From Stramenopiles sp. TOSAG23-3 (taxonomy: Eukaryota > Sar), in NCBI GenBank assembly GCA_900128585.1, contig LT642283.1, positions 1 through 25,917 on the forward strand: DNA of 25,917 nucleotides, in the 5' to 3' direction. Both the position numbers and the translations under genes were made by a program. Positions 9,277 through 17,099 of this stretch are shown one piece after another. Every line of letters begins with the position of its first letter. Position 1 is the stretch's first letter. The notes under the pieces are model-generated. The model saw only the letters and a program-made list of their open reading frames with translations, was not told the DNA's origin and did no database searches.

Positions 9277-9721
9277 GGGAAAAAAGGAGGAGGAAGAAGC
9301 AAGCGTGCGGTGGTGCGGTGACCAAGTGTTGAAATTTTATAAAAGAATAATGGCTGTCAGTCAGTGGAATCATTTTGTGTTATAATTAGGGTTCATAAAT
9401 TAATATTTAAGGTTAATATAATTTAATTAGTAATTATGGTTTTGTTTTTATTATATGATATTAATTAGTAAATATTATAATTTTTACTATTTGTAATATA
9501 TTCATTCCTTAATATAATTCATTGTGTGGGGCAACACAAGGCCATCGATTATTTTTCCTCAACTACGATCGTAGTCCTACGGTACTTCCTTGTGCAGATG
9601 AACTTGTACTCTAAATATAATAATAAAAAAAAAAGAAGAAGATGATATTTATTTTTTCAGTAAAACAAAGGGCACACAGGGACGATAGACGACTAAGTAA
9701 ATTAGCCACCACCAACAAAAA

Positions 9722-9777
9722 AAGAAGAAGAAGAAAAAGAAGAAGAAGAAGAAGAAGAAGAAGAAGAAGAAGAAGAT
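9722..9777 (+). repeat. (AAG)n trinucleotide microsatellite
   Basis: A nearly perfect AAG run of about 56 bp. It lies about 20 bp after a TAGACGAC motif and belongs to the divergent spacer, not to a gene. Confidence 0.95.
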
Positions 9778-10022
9778 AGAACTTTTTTTTTTTTAAATGC
9801 AAAAAACAAACGGAAGAGCGGTAGTTCATGAGAAAGAAGTAATTGAACTCTTCAATGACTGATGGTTTCCAATTCTCGCAGGGTCTATCAACAGGCCAAC
9901 TAAATATGATCTAAAACAGAGTGCCTAACTCCACACAGATCTGGTGCAATTCTGTAACAATTACTTGTGTGAGAGTCCGTGTGTTGTATTTGTAAGTTCT
10001 TCTTATACTTTATCAATTGTGT

Positions 10023-10062
10023 GCTCTCTCCTCTCTCTCTCTCTCTCTCTGCGTGTGTGTGT
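10023..10062 (+). repeat. (CT)n followed by (GT)n microsatellite
   Basis: A CT run of about 28 bp passes into a short GT run. It lies about 320 bp upstream of the parvulin start, on that gene's strand, so it is a pyrimidine tract in the probable promoter or 5' UTR. Confidence 0.9.
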
Positions 10063-10377
10063 CTCGCTCTCGCCCTCGGACCGCAACGAGAAATAAGGGC
10101 AGCTTAATAGTTGGTGTATGTTTATTCTTGTAATTTACACTCGTTCCCGCTGCCAAGATCAACAGCTTTATTGCTAGGGACTGAACATCCCGGCGAGAAT
10201 ACAGAGTTTTGGGCCTTCTCTTTGCCGCAAAACCAAAAAACTCGGTACAAATATTGTGATGTCCGCTTCCTCACTTCTTCGTTTCACTTCCTCTACAAAC
10301 TGTCGCTAATTAACAACCTTTGTTCATTTGTAAAGTTGCTAAAAGATTAGCTTACTTCCCTGAAATATTACTTGAAA

Positions 10378-10800
10378 ATGAGATTGTTCGTCTATGTGCT
10401 GTTGCTGGCTTTAGCCTCTATAGGCTTTGCGGACCAGTTTACGACGAACCACCGGCATGCACACGCCAACCATATTTTGGTCAAGACCAAACAGGAGTGT
10501 GAAGATCTTAAATCAAAAATTGACAACGAAAACGCTGATTTTGAACTTTTGGCAAAGGAGTACTCCACTTGTCCGAGCGGTAAGCGCGGGGGTGATTTGG
10601 GGACATTTGGTCCTGGGCAGATGGTTGCACCATTTGATAAAGTAGTTTTTAGTGCAGAAGTTGGCAAAGTGCACGGGTGTGTGAGGACCCAGTTTGGGTA
10701 CCATCTCATCTGGATCCGAAAGCGCGACGATTCCGGTGATGGGCTGGCGGCAGTTGGTGGGCATGCCCATTTAGCAGAGGAAGATTTAAAAGAAATCTAG
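10378..10800 (+). CDS. Secreted parvulin-type peptidyl-prolyl cis-trans isomerase
   Basis: The 140-residue protein starts at the ATG at 10378. Residues 1-18 form a classic signal peptide (Met-Arg, a Leu/Val/Ala-rich core, Gly-Phe-Ala just before a likely cleavage site). One parvulin/PpiC domain fills residues 27-113. Active-site residues known from Pin1-type enzymes are visible: His32 in NHIL, Cys65 in STCPSG, Met82 in GQM, Phe86 in APFDK and His109 in FGYHLI. The GGDLGTFGPGQM block (71-82) is diagnostic. There is no WW domain. The role is proline isomerisation during folding of secretory-pathway or, if a transit peptide follows the signal, plastid proteins. The short C-terminal extension is His/Gly/Glu-rich and carries no KDEL-type signal (it ends Lys-Glu-Ile). 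Confidence 0.9.
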   Translation: MRLFVYVLLLALASIGFADQFTTNHRHAHANHILVKTKQECEDLKSKIDNENADFELLAKEYSTCPSGKRGGDLGTFGPGQMVAPFDKVVFSAEVGKVHGCVRTQFGYHLIWIRKRDDSGDGLAAVGGHAHLAEEDLKEI

Positions 10801-10962
10801 GCTGTTGTCTTTTACAAAAAGATGTATTGTTTGGTTTGCCTTGAGTGGTATGTAACATTTATTAGTCAACTTGCGGCATTTAGAGGACTTCCAAACCAAT
10901 ATATGTCAAACATTAAATTTAGGATAAAAGATTAATGTTAGAATTTAAGTTAAGTTAAATAT

Positions 10963-11008
10963 AAAAACAAGAAAATTGGCTGTTATTTAAGTAATTAAAT
11001 TTAGCTTC
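10963..11008 (+). repeat. Full-length copy of the TTGGCTGT 3'-flank repeat
   Basis: This is the reference copy: AAAACAAGAAAATTGGCTGT, then TATTTAAGTAATTAAATTTA and GCTTC. It starts 163 bp after the parvulin stop, in that gene's sense orientation. A partial inverted match of the second module (around 10942-10962) precedes it, so the transcript could form an imperfect hairpin with the conserved core in the loop. The remainder of 10801-11241 is A+T-rich with no gene visible. Confidence 0.85.
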
Positions 11009-11241
11009 GTCGTACCCTAATCCTCTTAAAAAAAAGTGGGGGGGGCTTCTTTCCTCGTTTATATTTTTATCGAGGATAATCTTCTTTTACTTTTTAATAA
11101 CATTACACAGCATATAATTTCAGCACATTTGTGGTTTCCCTTCTAATTAATTTCAGCACGCATCAACATATATATGTATTGACTAGTTTAAATATTTAAA
11201 TAAAACTTGAATAGATATAATATACAATATCGAAACTTCTT

Positions 11242-11512
11242 TTAATAAATAGTGTCTTCTAATGTTCCCGTTATTTGGTCACACGTCCCTTTATTGCACG
11301 TACATTTGTCAACTGTGTTATCCGTTTGCCCATCTTCGTATTCGCAACGTTTTATGTCCCAACTGTTGCCAGTAACTTTTGTTAACAGCGAGTCGGAACA
11401 CGAGTGTGAATCCCACAGGCAGTATTTTCCAGTAGTTTCGCTGCAAAACATACCATTACATTGGCAAGATAGCAAATTAACATCTTGTCCTTTAATGTAT
11501 CTACATGCAGAC
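11242..11512 (-). pseudogene. 3' remnant of a cysteine-rich repeat protein gene
   Basis: The minus strand encodes about 85 residues ending in TAA at 11244-11242, with repeated Cys spacing: one module CQCNGMFC...YC...SC and a second beginning CTCNKGTC. Such C-x-C-x4-C modules look like small disulfide-rich extracellular repeats. Upstream, the frame stays open only as the antisense of the beta-helix gene and reads as nonsense, so the 5' part is missing. The piece is base-compositionally A+T-rich, unlike the abutting beta-helix sequence. I treat it as a truncated gene end. A short functional gene with an unseen start is less likely. Confidence 0.5.
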
Positions 11513-12223
11513 ACAGAGCCCGGTACCTTGTTTGTGCCTGGACATTGCAACACGTTGAAGGAGGCGGTGGAGAGGGTGCACGGGGACGATGGGTTGACCA
11601 CCATTGTGGTGGGGAAAGGGGAACACCAGATCGACGGTGATTGTTTGGAGCCTGCTTCCGTCATGAACATTGTGGGTGATCCGGGGGTGCCGAAAAGTGA
11701 GATTGTGGTCGTGGGTGGGATTAGGTTCAAGTACGGGATTCCAGGGAATTGCCATCTGCAACACCTGACACTGCACCAAGCCAAGGAGCATGGAGTGTAT
11801 GGGTATTCCTCTTTTACGATGGAAGATGTCCTTGTGGAACAGTGTTGTGAGTGTGGTGTGGTTGCGGAGGGTACTGGCGTCGTCGGAAGATGTACCAACG
11901 TGGAAGTGCGCCAATGCGGAGCGACTGGAGTGGTTGCATTCAATGATGCCTCCATCACATTGATCGGTGCCAAGACGACGGTGCACCACAATTGTACAAA
12001 AGGAGGGAGTCATGATTACGGGTTGCAAGTCTGGGGTGCCTCTTCCACCATTCAACTGGTCTCCCCCTTGATCAAAGAGGAAGTCTCCCTCGACAACGGT
12101 GGGGGTGGCAATTGGGGGGCGGAACGTGGTGCTGACATCAATCAAATCAATAAAACAAGAAAATTGGCTGTTATTTCAGTAATTAAAATCAATATGAAAA
12201 ACATTATCAAAAAAAAAATTTAA
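11495..12223 (+). CDS. Right-handed parallel beta-helix family protein
   Basis: The ATG at 11495 opens the part that looks like protein; the frame upstream of it is the antisense of the Cys-rich remnant. The 242-residue product starts with PGTLFVPGH (about 9-17) and then shows short turns of a beta-helix: repeated Cys-Gly, Gly-Val-Val-Ala and VEVRQCGATGVVA-like rungs between residues 85 and 180, ending near GGGGNWGAE. I see no enzyme active site. It resembles large multicopy families of short beta-helix proteins of unknown function in some microalgae (from memory, not verified). The sequence is clearly richer in G+C than its neighbours. The last 20 or so residues are encoded by the TTGGCTGT repeat, so the native stop has been lost or replaced. 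Confidence 0.65.
   Translation: MYLHADTEPGTLFVPGHCNTLKEAVERVHGDDGLTTIVVGKGEHQIDGDCLEPASVMNIVGDPGVPKSEIVVVGGIRFKYGIPGNCHLQHLTLHQAKEHGVYGYSSFTMEDVLVEQCCECGVVAEGTGVVGRCTNVEVRQCGATGVVAFNDASITLIGAKTTVHHNCTKGGSHDYGLQVWGASSTIQLVSPLIKEEVSLDNGGGGNWGAERGADINQINKTRKLAVISVIKINMKNIIKKKI
12152..12190 (+). repeat. TTGGCTGT repeat copy overlapping the beta-helix ORF end
   Basis: AAAACAAGAAAATTGGCTGT is perfect, and the second module is TATTTCAGTAATTAAAAT. It begins right after the conserved GGGGNWGAE...INQI end of the beta-helix protein and is read through in frame. It is in sense orientation to that gene. Confidence 0.85.
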
Positions 12224-12459
12224 AACCCTAATTTAGTTTATCTAAATAGTAAGTAAATGTTTCACAAATTAGAAATTATTTTTATGATATGCAAGAAAAA
12301 TTTTTGAGGAAGAGTTGATTATGGGTCTGTGGAAGCAGTGTTAATCCATCTACTGATTCAGATCATAAATTGAGTACATCTGAGAATGATATTTAAGTTC
12401 GCAGTTCATGAAGGAATGCAAGCCTAGAATATCTAAATCTAGATCTCAGTTCGCAGTAC

Positions 12460-12508
12460 ATTAATTTTAATTACTTAAATAAAAACAAGAAAATTGGCTG
12501 TTATTTTA
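12460..12508 (+). repeat. TTGGCTGT repeat copy with the second module inverted upstream
   Basis: Here ATTAATTTTAATTACTTAAA (the reverse complement of the second module) precedes a perfect AAAACAAGAAAATTGGCTGT core, and the sequence after the core is only partial. The two modules can therefore be arranged differently. Confidence 0.8.
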
Positions 12509-12619
12509 CGATCAAACTCAATACCGATCATTATTTCATTGAGCAGTACCACAGACAACGAGCCCCTTTAAAACATTTATGCCGCTAATTTTTCTTGATA
12601 TCATATAATTTGTTTTTCA

Positions 12620-12675
12620 TATTTAAGTAATTAAATTTAGCTTCCAATAAATAGCAGCCAATTTTCTTGTTTTAA
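12620..12675 (-). repeat. TTGGCTGT repeat copy in minus orientation with a plus-oriented second module
   Basis: The core lies on the minus strand (12651-12673, with GGCTGCTA instead of GGCTGTTA). A plus-oriented ATTTAAGTAATTAAATTTAG is at 12621-12640. The core is in sense orientation to the two-pore channel gene, about 140 bp past its stop codon. Confidence 0.8.
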
Positions 12676-12688
12676 AATTACTATAAAA

Positions 12689-12716
12689 AATAACAGCCAA
12701 ATTTTTCTTGTTTTTA
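12689..12716 (-). repeat. TTGGCTGT repeat copy 3' of the channel gene
   Basis: A core with one extra A and one extra T (AAAAACAAGAAAAATTTGGC followed by TGTTA) is on the minus strand about 100 bp after the channel stop codon, in its sense orientation. The rest of 12224-12815 is A+T-rich, with a short direct repeat AGTTCGCAGT (about 12397 and 12449) and no gene. Confidence 0.8.
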
Positions 12717-12815
12717 AAAGTTATCATAAGATACTTTGTTTTTTCATATACTTCGTATTTATGAGTAATAACAAATTCGTATGATAACATACGACACTAG
12801 TTTTCTTTTCTGCAA

Positions 12816-15466
12816 TTATGCTTGGCTATTCTTCTTCCCGTCCGCATACAGTTGTCCGTACAGTTCACCGGTGCTGTTAAACATACGCAACTTCCACATT
12901 TTTATGTTTATCTCATGCGCCATAGCGGCTCTGACAATTCCGCGGTGCCATTTCGGTAGCGATAAGGAGTGTTTCATACTAGCTCCTTCCAAATACATTA
13001 ACTCACTTGGTCTCTCTAGGCCACCACCCCTACTTTCGTCAACTCCTTCTCTGCTTTGATAGGCATCTATGAGAAAAGCAACCAGAACATTCATAACGCA
13101 GACAACGCAGACCAAATTAAAAGAAATGAAATACACAACAGCCCAACCTGACGTGGCAGCAACTGCCCCCTCCATTACTATCGGCCAATTGTTGACTACC
13201 ATCTGTTCAAAAAGAGTAACTAGAGCCCGTGGAAAGGTGTCAAAATTGTTGGCGTAGTAATCGAGGCGGTGGTACGAACTTTGGAAAAAATCCATGTTGC
13301 CTTCATTGCTCTTCCCCGACATACGGTTGCCGAATAATTCCATGCCAAGAATTGCGTACATATAAATGACAACTAACAAAATCATAAAAAAGCGAAATAC
13401 TGCAGGTAAAACGGTAACGATTGTGCTGATAATCCGGTTGTACTCTGGGAACGATTGCAGTATACGGAGCACTCGAACCATACGCAGCATCAACGCGCAG
13501 AAAGCAAGATAGTTTAGGTTCGATGAGTGTGACGTATCCGCAGCATCAACAATGTATACGGTCAAGCCAATTGTGATGGTAACGAAATCAATGATATTGA
13601 ACCAACTATTGCGGAAAAATTTCTTTATTCCCATGCCAAGACATTTCATTAACACTTCGACAATAAATAAAAACAGCATTACGGTTGCGACAACATCAAA
13701 TCCATCTTTTAAGGGCGCGCTCAAGCTCAATTCTTCCTCCATTACCAGTGTGACTACGACGGCGGTATTTAGTAGAATCAGGAAGTCAAAAACTCGATCC
13801 CACCACTTTGAAGAGATTATATCCATTATTCTGGAGCGAACATAGAAACGCTTTGCCAACAGCTTTTGAAAACGAGTTTCAGCTGAAATGTTACTCTCTG
13901 GTCTGGAAACTTTCTGCACCTTGATCATGGCGTATTTCATAGCCTGTCGGAACACCTCCAGCGTCATTTCCAATTCTGGTCGTTCGTCTTTCGAACGTGC
14001 TCGGCCTTTGCTTTCGAAGCCATCATCACAAACCCACCAATATATAGCGTGGGCAACATCTTGGTGCATTGTTTTGTTCATAGACATGAGCATGTCCGTC
14101 CATTCGTTTATCGAAATGGCCGTGAAAATGCGGCGAGCAGTGCTATCTTCGGCGCCAATTATGGCCGGACTGGACAAGTCCCTCGCGCGACAAAGCAAGG
14201 AATGGGCGTATGCAAATGCGTTCTCCCTTGCGGCAAAAAAGGACCTGTATTTGTGTTTTGTTTGGTTTGAAAAATGTGTGTAAATTACAGCCAACACCAG
14301 ACTCATCAAAAAGTACAAGCCAACCATTAAGTAAACAACGAAAAAAAGTGAATAGTATTGTTGACAACGGTAAACTGGCATCATAATGTCCGGAAAGTTC
14401 GCAGTTGTTAACAAAATGAACATTTGCAGCAAAGAACTGCCTAGGGTGGCAAAATAATCTTCGCAAATTCCGTTGTATGTTGAGCAGTATCTATGCCCTT
14501 CAAGCGTCCTATTCATTAGATCTCTCTTAACTTCAGGATGTTTTGAAAGAATATTTGCCGTATTGTTGGTTTTCATCAAGGAACCAGCAAACGTGCAAGA
14601 ACCAGAGGCTGGACCAGTCATGCCGCGGAACATCACATGCCCCAGCACGCCGAAAAAAGTAACATGCAGTGCTACCAAAACTAAAACGTTCAGTATTTTG
14701 GGGGCAGACTTCACAATCGCAGATGCAATCTTTTTAACGTTGCGCAGTCTTTCGACGACTATTAATGGTCTTAACACCCGCGAAACGTGCCAAAGGCTTG
14801 GAAACAATATACATAGAGCGGTGTTAAAAACCATCATGACTATCAAAGCAATCCTAAGCCTTATGGAGGTGACCGATAAAGCGTCTTTTTTGAAACGGTA
14901 CAATAGCACAATGTCAATAAAGAAGATAAAAATGCATACCAGGTCTAAGCACAGCATAAGAGTTTGCATGCTGCTGTTTGTTGCTCCAGAAGTGACAGTT
15001 GAGGTTTCTTCCCAAATTGCAAGAGCCATATTGAGAAGCGCTGTGGCCAGGTAAAAGGTTCCTGCGAAAAAAAGAAAAGATCGTTAGCACATAGCACGGG
15101 TGCGGTGGAAGGTGGGAAACGTATTGATCTGTACTTACGCCAAAGCGAGCTATGGTAAAACTTCCCTATTCGAAGTCCCCATAGATCGGGTAGTGGGCCT
15201 TCTGAGTGCTGCCGGCCGTGAACGCCTCCGTTCGCTACGAAACCAGCGTAGGATATGAGACGATAACGCTTCTCGCCTTTGGCGTGTTTTTCGCCTACGA
15301 AAGATACAGGTTCCTCGAACGGGTTTAATGTACTACGTTGCAACTTATTTATCTTTACAGGCGATGTATTAAGTTGCAAATTTCCTACTGATAATGGCAG
15401 TCCCTCAGGTTCCGAACTAGTAATTCTGAGCTCTAAAGAAGGCGGCCGCACATTTTTCTGAGGCAT
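12816..15466 (-). CDS. Two-pore cation channel (TPC), two exons
   Basis: Exon 1 is 15466-15139 and exon 2 is 15061-12816, giving 857 residues. Splicing joins Leu-Trp to Arg-Thr-Phe-Tyr-Leu inside the first membrane helix and restores S1. Two six-helix domains follow. Pore I has TTANFPD (about 328-334), and pore II has VVNNWP (about 731-736), the TPC hallmark. Domain II S4 carries three Arg at three-residue spacing (636, 639, 642), consistent with voltage sensing. The linker (about 420-490) has degenerate EF-hand-like helices without full ligand sets. TPCs are endolysosomal or vacuolar Na+/Ca2+ channels that work as dimers. An upstream in-frame Met at 15538 would add a hydrophobic 24-residue leader; I prefer 15466 because TPC N termini are cytosolic and polar. 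Confidence 0.9.
15062..15138 (-). other. Spliceosomal intron in the two-pore channel gene
   Basis: On the minus strand the 77 nt intron begins GTAAGTACAG and ends in a T-rich tract followed by CGCAG. It is phase 1: C from exon 1 plus GA from exon 2 gives Arg. Removing it fuses two otherwise separate frames into one channel with a complete S1 helix. A GTGCTAACG sequence about 25 nt before the acceptor would serve as branch point (CTAAC). Confidence 0.93.
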
Positions 15467-15538
15467 AGTAACTAAAGAAAAACTGGCGTTGCAGATAGCG
15501 AGATAAAAATGACTAACTCCACCAACTAAATAAAACAA

Positions 15539-17099
15539 AGATTGGGTGGGTGTTCCAGTTGTCTGTAAAGTGAAGGTTTGGATTAACTTCTCCTCCCGGG
15601 TGTGGATATCTACTTCTAGCTCAAGAGAACTTTAGCACGTACAGTGTTTGTGCGATTTGGTGGAACAAAGAAAAACTGTATAGATAAAAGGCAGCATTTC
15701 AATATTTCAAGTTTTACGTAGTAGTTGTAAATAATAAGAAGTACGCGAAAAAAAAAAGAAAAAAGCTTTTTTTTTTCTCTTCTTCTCCTTGTTCTTTCTT
15801 CTGCTGAGGAGGAGTCGTCGTGACCGGCGTGACGGTGTGACGGTAGATAATTGTAGTGTCTAGTAATTTATTGAAATACAGGCACGCAGTATGTGCTCAT
15901 TTTTAATTTTATATTCTTAGAATTTATACAAGTATAAAATTCAACCGACGAACTTCATTTTGATAGCTATAATAATGTGACACTGTACCGTACTTGTTAT
16001 TCTAATAATGCCATTACAACATCCATCCATAACTGTCCACTTTTTCTCCGAGCTCATTCAGTATTATTTTTTTATTATTTTACGTTAGTCTAATACAGCA
16101 TTAAATAAATAATAAAATGTGCAATTACGAGTACTACTGTATTATAAAAATAGGACTATTAATCCACTGTGGATTAGCTAGACTATTTACTACGTAGTCG
16201 TTCTAATAAAAAATGTGAACGTTAGCGCTTGCCTTGCTGGATCAAAAACTGGAAAATAAAAATATCTTCTGCTGTGTTAATGTTGATAATTAATTAAATT
16301 TTTAAAAAAAAAGAAAACAATTAGAGATGATTGATATCAATATTAAGTACGTAGTTGAAGAAAAGAAAGAAAGACAGAAATTGAGAAAAGAGAAGATCGA
16401 TTTGACGATTCGCTTCGTTGGTTCAACGAAATGACATCATTACAGCATTGGTTCCTTTTCAATTCCAAATTGATTTGTGTTTGTTTCATTGATCGTTCGA
16501 AATTAAATAAATAAATAACTTCATCAAAAAATAAATAAAAGGCTATTACAGGATTACAGGGTAGGGTCTTCTTGCATACAGTTTGGATTATTCTTTGGTC
16601 TTCCTTCTCTTCTCTCTCTTTGCTGTTGTTATAGTAAATTTCATTGTGTTGTTCTTTTTTCTTCTTTTTTAGTTTTAACCCCCCCACACCCCACACCCCA
16701 CACACACACACACACAACACACACACACACACAACACACGCGCGCGACCATCATACTACTACTGTAAATCTCATTTGTTGAATTTTATTTTTCCTAATGG
16801 TAATTACCTGTCTAAAAAAGAAAAGATGATGGTGGTGGTTTCATTCGCAAAACTTTTTTTATTTTTTGGTCGGTCAAATAATACGTACTTGTAATACATT
16901 AGAAGGGATGTACAAGTTTGGGTTTAATTTCATTACCGTCGTTAACTTTCCCGATATAAGTTCTATAGATTCTGGTAAAGCTGTTTATATTTTGCAAAAC
17001 AAATACTCAAACAGCTTATTGTAGACACTCTATAGACCGACAAAAAGCGTTTACTGCTTCGTCAGGATTCAAGTACTGACTCGAGTGTCATTGAGAACA
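15539..17099. promoter_or_regulatory. Divergent upstream region between channel and CBS genes
   Basis: I see no gene in these 1.56 kb. They include an A-tract/T-tract inverted repeat around AAAAAAGCTTTTTT (15748-15779), a cluster of TGAC-G/C words (15819-15846), a 17-base dyad TAATCCACTGTGGATTA (16160-16176) and a CA-rich microsatellite. Both flanking genes begin outward, so promoters should lie here. Confidence 0.5.
16678..16742 (+). repeat. Compound C/(CA)n/(CG) microsatellite
   Basis: A C-run followed by CACACCC and long CA runs, ending in a short CGCGCG. It produces a spurious Cys/Val-rich minus-strand ORF. It is flanked by pyrimidine-rich TTCTTTT sequence. Confidence 0.93.

Larger units (their letters stand above)
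8943..10377. promoter_or_regulatory. Divergent upstream region between epimerase and parvulin genes
   Basis: These 1.4 kb hold no convincing gene. They contain pentanucleotide, AAG and CT/GT microsatellites, an A+T-rich block (9380-9530), three TAGACGAC motifs (9153-9160 and 9218-9225 on the minus strand, 9686-9693 on the plus strand) and a faint relative of the TTGGCTGT repeat (about 9340-9358). The first two TAGACGAC copies sit in a 15-base direct repeat, AATAGTTGTCGTCTA, at 9146 and 9211. Both flanking genes start outward from this region, so it should hold their promoters; I see no clear TATA box. Confidence 0.55.

Noticed and set aside
9114-9373. Minus-strand ORFs rich in Ser, Leu and Phe
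   Set aside because: They are translations of the AGAAG pentanucleotide microsatellite.
9611-9829. Minus-strand poly-Leu ORF resembling a membrane protein
   Set aside because: It is the translation of the AAG microsatellite; no other protein-like features.
11501-12145. Long minus-strand ORFs opposite the beta-helix gene
   Set aside because: They are antisense shadows of a G+C-rich coding region; His/Thr/Pro-rich with no protein-like pattern.
16343-16732. Minus-strand 129-codon ORF starting with Cys/Val repeats
   Set aside because: The start is the CA microsatellite and the rest has no domain; composition is that of random A+T-rich DNA.
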